A DNA stretch of 11,227 bases from Candidatus Krumholzibacteriia bacterium (GTDB lineage Bacteria; Krumholzibacteriota; Krumholzibacteriia; LZORAL124-64-63): the NCBI GenBank assembly GCA_016744275.1, contig JADGEP010000088.1:1-11227 (forward strand), written 5' to 3'. The notes below the pieces were generated by a model. The model had not been told where the DNA came from and searched no databases. It saw only the letters and a list, made by a program, of their open reading frames with translations. Below are positions 6,121 through 11,227 of this stretch, piece by piece. The position numbers and the translations under genes are program-made. Position 1 is the stretch's first letter; each line of letters starts with the position of its first letter.

Positions 6121-7395
6121 TCAATTGCGGCGCGGGGGAGCATATTGTCCGGCCGCGGTTACGGTTTCGGCATATTCGCTGTGCCAACTTTGATTGAAAA
6201 AGCGGTCCGGCTCGGTCGAAGCGCCGTCGCCCAGAAAAAAGAGCGAGAGGTTGCGGGAGCCGTAGAAATAGTCCCGCGACCAGTTGCTCGTGCCGATCCA
6301 CAGGCCCTTGCCGTCGACGGTTAAATATTTGGCGTGTTCAACCCGGGCGAAGGGAATGAAGCCTTTGCTGTATTCAGGAATATTGGTGAAGCGGACTTCC
6401 AGGTTGGGCAGCACCGCCAGGCTCTTGATCCAGGGCAGTTTGTACTTGGATTTGGACCAGTTGGACAAAATGATCCGCACGTCAACCTTGCGGGCCGCGG
6501 CGCGGCGCAGAGCGCTGTCGAGGTCTTCGAACAGGCGGCCTTCACGGTCGGTCACGCCGTAGGAGAGCAATTGCAGGTGCACCGAGTCGCGGGCCGAATC
6601 GATCAGGTCGACAAGCAGCGGCAGGTCCCAGGCAATACCATCGGGCAGGGCGCGCCGGGGGCTGGCCGCGACGATGCCCTGCACCAGGTTGCCTCCGGTG
6701 GTCTGCACTGGTGCGCCGGGCAGATCGAACAAGCCTGCCTGTGTATCGGCAGAGGTGTCTTGGGCCTGGTCTGGGTGTGCGGCCAGATGCCAGTCCATTT
6801 CATAGACACTGCGCACCTGCCGGGCCATTTCGGGCTGCTGCACCAGCACGCCCAACTCATGTATCTGGTCCATGGCCCGCCAATCCCAATTCTGACTGCC
6901 AACATAAAAGCTGTCGTCATCCAGCAGCATGTACTTGGCGTGCAGCACACCATCCCACATCGCCGCTGCATCCAGGATGCGGGTTTCGGCGCCTTCGGTC
7001 TCGGCAAAAAGGGCCGGGACTTCCGGGTAGGTTTTCAGGAATTTTGAATCCGCCAGGATCTGCACCTTGACGCCACGGGCAGCCGCTGCGGTCAAGGCAT
7101 CCAGTGTGGGCAACAGGCGGTCAGGTGTGCCCGCCGGAGCGCTGGCGTCGTTGCCATCGCCAATTCGGCTGTAGTAGAAGCTGGCGACCTGAATGGTGTG
7201 GCGAGCGGCAGCGATGGCGCTGGGCCAGACTTCGGCCGCTTCGGGCAGGTCGGGCAAATCAAGGCTGGTTTCGGCAGGCACGGATTCGACAAACCGAACC
7301 GTACCAGGGGACCCGGCACAGGCGGTGCAGGCTGAGATCAGGATCATCAGACTCAATGCGCCGGCAACGGTTTTCAGAGGGGAGCAAAAAATCAT
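6121..7395 (-). CDS. Lipoprotein of the phospholipase D superfamily, PLD3/PLD4-like
   Basis: From ATG 7395 the protein has 424 residues. It begins with a lipoprotein signal peptide whose lipobox is ISAC (C23), so it should be lipid-anchored outside the cytoplasm. Two HKD motifs are complete: H152, K154, D159 followed by GSQNWDWR, and H354, K356, D361 followed by GTSNWS. As recalled, details such as GVLHAKY, DWRAMDQIHELGV, PFARVEHAKY and GTSNWSRDYF follow animal PLD3/PLD4 and poxvirus-type PLDs more than cardiolipin synthases. PLD3/PLD4 are 5' exonucleases and lipid transphosphatidylases, so DNA or phospholipid cleavage at the envelope is plausible but inferred. ATG 7404 is an alternative start, but it is only 2 nt from the AAAGG site; 7395 is 11 nt away. 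The upstream ATG at 7455 lies within the candidate promoter. Confidence 0.85.
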   Translation of the reverse strand: MIFCSPLKTVAGALSLMILISACTACAGSPGTVRFVESVPAETSLDLPDLPEAAEVWPSAIAAARHTIQVASFYYSRIGDGNDASAPAGTPDRLLPTLDALTAAAARGVKVQILADSKFLKTYPEVPALFAETEGAETRILDAAAMWDGVLHAKYMLLDDDSFYVGSQNWDWRAMDQIHELGVLVQQPEMARQVRSVYEMDWHLAAHPDQAQDTSADTQAGLFDLPGAPVQTTGGNLVQGIVAASPRRALPDGIAWDLPLLVDLIDSARDSVHLQLLSYGVTDREGRLFEDLDSALRRAAARKVDVRIILSNWSKSKYKLPWIKSLAVLPNLEVRFTNIPEYSKGFIPFARVEHAKYLTVDGKGLWIGTSNWSRDYFYGSRNLSLFFLGDGASTEPDRFFNQSWHSEYAETVTAAGQYAPPRRN

Positions 7396-7435
7396 GGAGT
7401 ACATGGCCTTTCGGCTGGGGTGATGCGCTGTGTGC

Positions 7436-7464
7436 AGAATAGTGTGCGGACTCATCCGGCACAA
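7436..7464 (-). promoter_or_regulatory. Candidate promoter for the PLD-isochorismatase operon
   Basis: On the minus strand TTGTGC (7464-7459) and TATTCT (7441-7436) are spaced 17 nt apart and match the sigma70 hexamers at 3/6 and 4/6. A start near 7429 would leave a leader of about 34 nt before ATG 7395. It is moderate to weak and found by eye. Confidence 0.35.
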
Positions 7465-7484
7465 TCTCCAAATCCGGGCTCGCC

Positions 7485-7513
7485 TTGGGTACGGTGGGTC
7501 CGTGTGGTATATT
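7485..7513 (+). promoter_or_regulatory. Candidate promoter for the CvfB-glycosyltransferase gene
   Basis: TTGGGT (7485-7490) and TATATT (7508-7513) are spaced exactly 17 nt apart, with 3/6 and 5/6 matches to sigma70 hexamers. It is back to back with the minus-strand candidate, the -35 boxes being 20 nt apart. The leader would be about 75 nt; I see no riboswitch or clear hairpin in it. Confidence 0.45.
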
Positions 7514-7596
7514 GTTTGCTCGGTCAATGAGTTGAACGGGTCTGGGGGCGTTGTCCATCGCAGTAGGACGTCACCTGCAGAAGGGCGATGGCAGGC

Positions 7597-9891
7597 ATGC
7601 TCAGAATCGGACAGCACAACTATCTGGAGGTCATTAAAGAAGTCGACTTCGGCTTCTACCTCGACAGCCAAGATGAGCAATGGGGCGAGATTCTGCTGCC
7701 CCATAACTCAGCCCCTAAAGACTGCAACGTCAACGACTTCCTGGAAGTCTTCATCTACTTTGATTCCGAAGATCGTATCATCGCCACGACTCACCGGCCC
7801 CACGCGGTGGTGGGCGAGTTCAATTTGCTGCGCGTTTCGGCCATCGAAAAAGTGGGGGCCTTTCTGGACTGGGGCTTGCCCAAAGACCTGTTGGTTCCCT
7901 TCGGCGAACAAAAAATGCGCCTCAAACCCGAGCGCTCCTACATCGTCTACGTCTTCCGGGACGAGGCCACGGGCCGGATTGTGGGTTCTACCCGCCTGAA
8001 CAAGTTCGTCGACCAGGAACCTGCTGACTATGAGGTCGACCAGGTGGTGGAGCTGCTGATCGTGCGGGAAACCGATCTGGGCTACAAGGCGATCATCAAC
8101 GATGCGCACTACGGTTTTCTCTACCACAACGAAGTCTTCAAACCTCTGCGCGTCGGCAAAAAACTTCGGGGCTATATTCAGAAAGTCCGCGAAGACGGCA
8201 AGATCGATTTGTCCCTGACGAAGGCCGGATACGAAAAAGTTGGCGGCATCGCGGCCTCGGTTCTGGCTGTTCTGGCCAAGAAAGGCGGCTTCCTGCCGCT
8301 GACTGTCAAGACTCCGCCCGAAGAGATTTCCAAGCTGTTTGGCGTGAGCAAGAAGAACTACAAAAAGGCCCTGGGCGCTTTGTACAAACAGCGGTTGGTG
8401 GCCATCGATGACGATGGCATCCGGTTGATGGAGACGCAGCCCAAAGAGGTTGCCGACGAAGCGCCGGTGGCGGGCATGGTTTCTTGCTGCATCATCGCCA
8501 AGAATGAGGCCAAGCACTTGCCCGATTGCCTCAAATCAGTGGCGGACATTGCCGACGAGATCATCGTAGTCGACACCGGTTCGACTGACGGAACGCCCGA
8601 TTTGGCGGCTGACCTGGGCGCAATCGTATTGCACCAACCCTGGCGGGATGATTTTTCGGCGCCGCGCAATCTGGGGCTTTCCCACGCTCGGGGTCAATGG
8701 ATCCTGATGTTGGATGCGGACGAACGTCTGGTCCCCAGCAGCATCCCGGCTCTGAAAATGGCCATCGAGAAAGATGATCTGGATTGTGGCCTGTTGCCCC
8801 TTCACGATGCCGATTCGGCCGATGCTTCCAGTGAAGATGTGGTTGCTGGTCGAGGCAGGCTCTCTGCCCCGGTGCTGATCCCGCGTCTGTTCCGCAATGT
8901 GGACAACTTCAAATGGGAGGGCATCATTCATGAGCGCCCGACCGGTTGGCTGAGGCGCGGTCCCAAACGCATCGTTGCCATTGAAGGCGCTGATTTGGCT
9001 CACTATGGGAATATCCCGCAATTGCGAGAGAATCTGGGCAAATTTCAACGCAATCTGGATCTGTTGGAAAAACAGGCACTGAAGACCCCGGAAGACCCGC
9101 GCACTCTGGACTATCTGGCCTACACTCTCAAGGGACTCGGTGAGTCGCAAGGGGCTGCCGAGGTGGCGGCGAAGGCCTGGCGTGTGCTGCAGAAACAAGA
9201 GACCAGTACTGGCGGTATCCGTGAAAGTGTAGCGACCATTGCCACCCTGCATGCCGATTTCCTGCGTGAGGCAGATCTCTTGGAGGCTTGCCTGGCTGTG
9301 CTGAACCAGGGACTGATCTGGTGCGAAGGCACCCATGACCATGAGCATCCGAATTTGCTGTTCCAATTGGGAGCGGGGTATGAGGTAAAAGCCCTGCGCA
9401 GCGAAGAGCAAGCTGATCGGCAACGCTGCCTGGAGTTGGCGCGCGACTACTACCACAAGTGCCTGGCGAAACAGGGGCAGTTGTTTCCTTCGGAACTAAA
9501 TCCTGCCGACTGCACCGGGGTATTGGGGTGGAAAAGGCTGGGCATGGTGGCTTTGCTGGAGCGTGATTTCACCAAGGCCCGTGAGGCCATGGAACAGGTG
9601 TTGGCAGTCGACAAGGACGATGTCGAAGCTCAATTGGGTCTGGCCGAAGTGTCCCTTCTCAGCGGTGATCTGGAGGCCTGTCTCAAGCAGATCAAGTCAC
9701 ATATGAAAATGCTTCCCGCCGATGCACTGACCATCGCCGCCTGTTGCCAGTTTGCCGCTGACCAGGAAGATTCGGCCCGGTCTCTGGCGACCAAGGCCGC
9801 CCAGAGTTTCACGGATAGTGGATTTTTAGCCTCCCACCGACGGCGGGATTTGATCGACCTTTGCGAAAAACTCAACGAGGCACTTGACTGA
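7597..9891 (+). CDS. Fusion protein: CvfB-like S1/winged-helix RNA-binding module + GT2 glycosyltransferase + TPR-like tail
   Basis: One uninterrupted frame encodes 764 residues. Residues 1-285 are a complete CvfB/YitL-like protein: MLRIGQHNYLEVIKEVDFG opens the first S1-like domain, VGAFLDWGLPKDLLVPF lies in the second, a third follows to about 215, and KTPPEEISKLFGVSKKNYKKA (in two parts) forms the closing winged helix. A short linker leads to a GT-A domain at about 292-490 with CCIIAKNEA, DTGSTD (326-331) and DADE (373-376), so its donor and metal sites look intact, plus a family-typical FKWEGIIHERP. The remainder is helical and TPR-like, as in SunS-type and other GT2-TPR enzymes. CvfB proteins bind RNA in the cytosol; the glycosylation target is unknown. 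Start 7597 matches the CvfB N-terminus; ATG 7588 is only 2 nt from AGAAGGG. No frameshift is seen at the junction. Confidence 0.88.
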   Translation: MLRIGQHNYLEVIKEVDFGFYLDSQDEQWGEILLPHNSAPKDCNVNDFLEVFIYFDSEDRIIATTHRPHAVVGEFNLLRVSAIEKVGAFLDWGLPKDLLVPFGEQKMRLKPERSYIVYVFRDEATGRIVGSTRLNKFVDQEPADYEVDQVVELLIVRETDLGYKAIINDAHYGFLYHNEVFKPLRVGKKLRGYIQKVREDGKIDLSLTKAGYEKVGGIAASVLAVLAKKGGFLPLTVKTPPEEISKLFGVSKKNYKKALGALYKQRLVAIDDDGIRLMETQPKEVADEAPVAGMVSCCIIAKNEAKHLPDCLKSVADIADEIIVVDTGSTDGTPDLAADLGAIVLHQPWRDDFSAPRNLGLSHARGQWILMLDADERLVPSSIPALKMAIEKDDLDCGLLPLHDADSADASSEDVVAGRGRLSAPVLIPRLFRNVDNFKWEGIIHERPTGWLRRGPKRIVAIEGADLAHYGNIPQLRENLGKFQRNLDLLEKQALKTPEDPRTLDYLAYTLKGLGESQGAAEVAAKAWRVLQKQETSTGGIRESVATIATLHADFLREADLLEACLAVLNQGLIWCEGTHDHEHPNLLFQLGAGYEVKALRSEEQADRQRCLELARDYYHKCLAKQGQLFPSELNPADCTGVLGWKRLGMVALLERDFTKAREAMEQVLAVDKDDVEAQLGLAEVSLLSGDLEACLKQIKSHMKMLPADALTIAACCQFAADQEDSARSLATKAAQSFTDSGFLASHRRRDLIDLCEKLNEALD

Positions 9892-9950
9892 GGCGCGATT
9901 GCCGCGCTGTCTTGCGAAACACCCGTATCATTTGCCTGAAGGAATTGCCC

Positions 9951-10409
9951 ATGACTTGCAATGACATCCTGACCCGCTTGCGCTACACCTTCGACTACAG
10001 CGACGCGGAGATGGTCAAGATTTTCGCTGCCGCCGACCACACCGCCACCGAGGACCAGGTGCGCAGTTGGGTGGCCGGCCAGGACAGCCCCCAGCATGAA
10101 CCTCTCGAGGACCGGGTGTTGGCCTCATTTCTCAATGGATTCATCAATCACCGACGAGGCAAGAGGCCAGGTGATCAGCCGGAGCCCGAGTCGCGGCTGA
10201 ACAACAATTTGATTGCCAAAAAACTCAAGATTGCCCTGAATCTGAAAAGCCAGGACGTGATCATGCTCTTGAGCCTGGCCGAATTTGACCTCAGCAATCA
10301 TGAACTGAGTGCCTTTTTTCGCAAGCCGGGGCACAAGCATTACCGGCAAATGAACGATCAGATATTGCGGAATTTCCTGCGCGGATTGCAGCTGGAAATC
10401 AGGCCCTGA
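9951..10409 (+). CDS. yehS: YehS / DUF1456 family protein
   Basis: The 152-residue protein consists of two similar helical halves, the usual DUF1456 structure (E. coli YehS is 156 residues). The first half has DILTRLRYTFDYSDAEMVKIFAAAD and ends FLNGFINHRRGKR in two parts; the second has LNNNLIAKKLKIALNLKSQDV and FFRKPGHKHYR, ending DQILRNFLRGL. The family is widespread in bacteria and of unknown function; the fold suggests a nucleic-acid or protein-binding role, but nothing here proves it. ATG 9951 is chosen because AAGGA (9939-9943) lies 7 nt upstream; TTG 9912 has no such support. It follows the CvfB fusion by 59 nt. Within that gap only a TATCAT (9926-9931) without a -35 box is seen, so read-through from the fusion gene is more likely. 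Confidence 0.88.
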   Translation: MTCNDILTRLRYTFDYSDAEMVKIFAAADHTATEDQVRSWVAGQDSPQHEPLEDRVLASFLNGFINHRRGKRPGDQPEPESRLNNNLIAKKLKIALNLKSQDVIMLLSLAEFDLSNHELSAFFRKPGHKHYRQMNDQILRNFLRGLQLEIRP

Positions 10410-10416
10410 AAAACAA

Positions 10417-10443
10417 CCGGCCCCACCGTGAAGGCGGGGCCGG
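10417..10443. terminator. Bidirectional intrinsic terminator between convergent genes
   Basis: CCGGCCCCACC and GGCGGGGCCGG form an 11-bp stem with one A-C mismatch and a GTGAA loop. On the minus strand it is followed by TTGTTTTT, a good U-tract for the transketolase gene. On the plus strand AGTTTCC is weaker but may serve yehS, which ends 8 nt upstream. Its sequence is unlike the elements at 5172-5530. Confidence 0.8.
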
Positions 10444-10465
10444 AGTTTCCAATCAGTCCGGAATT

Positions 10466-11227
10466 CTAGCCGCGGGCATCGCCCAACAGGTATTCCAAAT
10501 CCTTCATTCGCGCCTCATGATCTTCGGCAAAGGCGATGACGCCCTTGGTCAAAGATTCCGTATCGATGCCCGCACTCTCGCAGACCTCATCCAATGAACC
10601 ACCGGGTCGCCACATGTCATCCCAGTCGCTGCTCATGGCGTAGCGGTCGGCCAAGGGATTGAATTTCCAATCGCCCATCGACCGCCGCGAACAGTTGGTG
10701 ATGTAGGTGCTGTTCATCATGTCACCCGCCGTCAAAACTGTGTTCTGATACGATTCGTCCTGCAGTTCGAACAACTCCACACTGGGCACCGCAACAAGCT
10801 TCACGTTCACGCCGGCAGCATCGATGGCCGGCAATGCGTTGAGCAAATTGTACGTGCTCATCGTGCCCTGCACCAGGATCACGCCCTGTTTGGGCAGGCC
10901 TTCCTTGTAATCGCGCAGGATGTACGCACCCTTGGCGGCATCCTTGTAGGAACCGAGGCCCAGCGCTTCACGGTCCGGAATCTCGACGTTGGGACGCGTC
11001 AGGTGAATGGCAATGATGGGGCTTTCGGTCTGCAAAGCGGCGGCCAACATCACCGGCACTTCGTTGTATTCCCAGGGGTGGATGTCAATGACCATGCCAT
11101 CGGGGAACATCTGGGTGCTGGCGGGACTGAAGACGCCAAAGTGAGTCCGGCCATCTTCGGCCGTTTCAGGACCACTGTGGCCGGCAACCCAAATGGTTTT
11201 ACCAACTTTCAGTTCACAATCCTGGGC
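10466..11227 (-). CDS. Transketolase-like protein, C-terminal part, partial at the window edge
   Basis: The minus-strand frame is open to the last base of the window, giving the final 253 residues. It begins inside the pyrimidine-binding domain with GHSGPETAEDGRTHFGVF, matching the EDGxTH segment of transketolases, and goes on with an IIAIHLTRPN strand. The C-terminal domain has GVILVQGTMSTYNLLNA followed by LVAVPSVELFELQ. The N-terminal thiamine-diphosphate domain is outside the window. Transketolase moves two-carbon ketol units between sugar phosphates in the cytosolic pentose phosphate pathway. Segments around the active-site loop and the end (NPLADRYAMSSDWDDMW) differ from the usual E. 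coli-type sequence, so this may be a distinct lineage or a related ThDP enzyme. ATG 11110 is internal, not the start. It is convergent with yehS and shares the terminator. Confidence 0.82.
   Translation of the reverse strand, partial: AQDCELKVGKTIWVAGHSGPETAEDGRTHFGVFSPASTQMFPDGMVIDIHPWEYNEVPVMLAAALQTESPIIAIHLTRPNVEIPDREALGLGSYKDAAKGAYILRDYKEGLPKQGVILVQGTMSTYNLLNALPAIDAAGVNVKLVAVPSVELFELQDESYQNTVLTAGDMMNSTYITNCSRRSMGDWKFNPLADRYAMSSDWDDMWRPGGSLDEVCESAGIDTESLTKGVIAFAEDHEARMKDLEYLLGDARG

Noticed and set aside
5747..7047. Plus-strand open frames antisense to the isochorismatase and PLD-like genes
   Set aside because: The minus-strand genes carry complete catalytic motifs; the plus frames show none.
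7588..9891. Frameshift or assembly artefact creating the CvfB-GT2 fusion
   Set aside because: The frame is continuous, with a plausible linker and both domains in the same phase; an artefact would more likely introduce a stop. It cannot be fully excluded without reads.
9893..9907. GCGCG-ATTGC-CGCGC hairpin after the fusion gene as a terminator
   Set aside because: The stem is only 5 bp and no T-run follows it.
9926..9931. TATCAT as a -10 box for yehS
   Set aside because: No -35 hexamer at 16-18 nt and no extended -10; TTGACT at 9884 is too far upstream.

Overview
The window looks like chromosomal DNA of a Gram-negative (diderm) bacterium of fairly high GC (about 60% by eye). Supporting features are two LPS-type glycosyltransferases, an OmpA-domain cell-wall anchor, a signal-peptide beta-barrel candidate and a lipoprotein with a clear lipobox. 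GTG and TTG starts, GTGA start/stop overlaps and strong AGGAGG ribosome sites are common. No mobile element, phage gene, CRISPR array, tRNA or rRNA was seen. The DUF3078-like barrel and the general gene content hint at an uncultured FCB-group or related lineage, but this is a weak guess; the sequence does not settle the phylum.

Layout. (1) 1-3123, plus strand: the tail of an MDR-type oxidoreductase, a WaaE/KdtX-like GT2, a GT9 heptosyltransferase-like protein and an OmpA-domain periplasmic protein, joined by two GTGA overlaps and a 26-nt gap. This reads as one envelope operon. (2) 3124-5173, plus strand: a sigma70-like promoter, a leader with two small hairpins, then mscS and, 27 nt later, a DUF3078-like secreted or outer-membrane protein. 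(3) 5172-5536: a gene-free convergent junction holding two copies of one nested-palindrome element in opposite orientations. Each copy sits directly at the 3' end of its adjoining gene. (4) 5537-7395, minus strand: a lipoprotein of the PLD3/PLD4-like phospholipase D family, followed by an isochorismatase-family hydrolase. (5) About 7396-7596: a divergent promoter region. (6) 7597-10409, plus strand: a very unusual single protein joining a complete CvfB-like RNA-binding module to a GT2 glycosyltransferase and a TPR-like tail, then a YehS/DUF1456 protein. (7) A bidirectional terminator, then the C-terminal third or so of a divergent transketolase on the minus strand, running off the window.

The two strongest candidates for something undescribed are these. 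First, the paired 3'-end elements at 5172-5301 and 5374-5530: they share a 50-nt core, a 13-bp inner hairpin with an NTCGT loop and a long outer stem, yet the stem sequences differ while pairing is kept. Second, the CvfB-GT2-TPR fusion. The bacterial PLD3/PLD4-like lipoprotein is a third point of interest.
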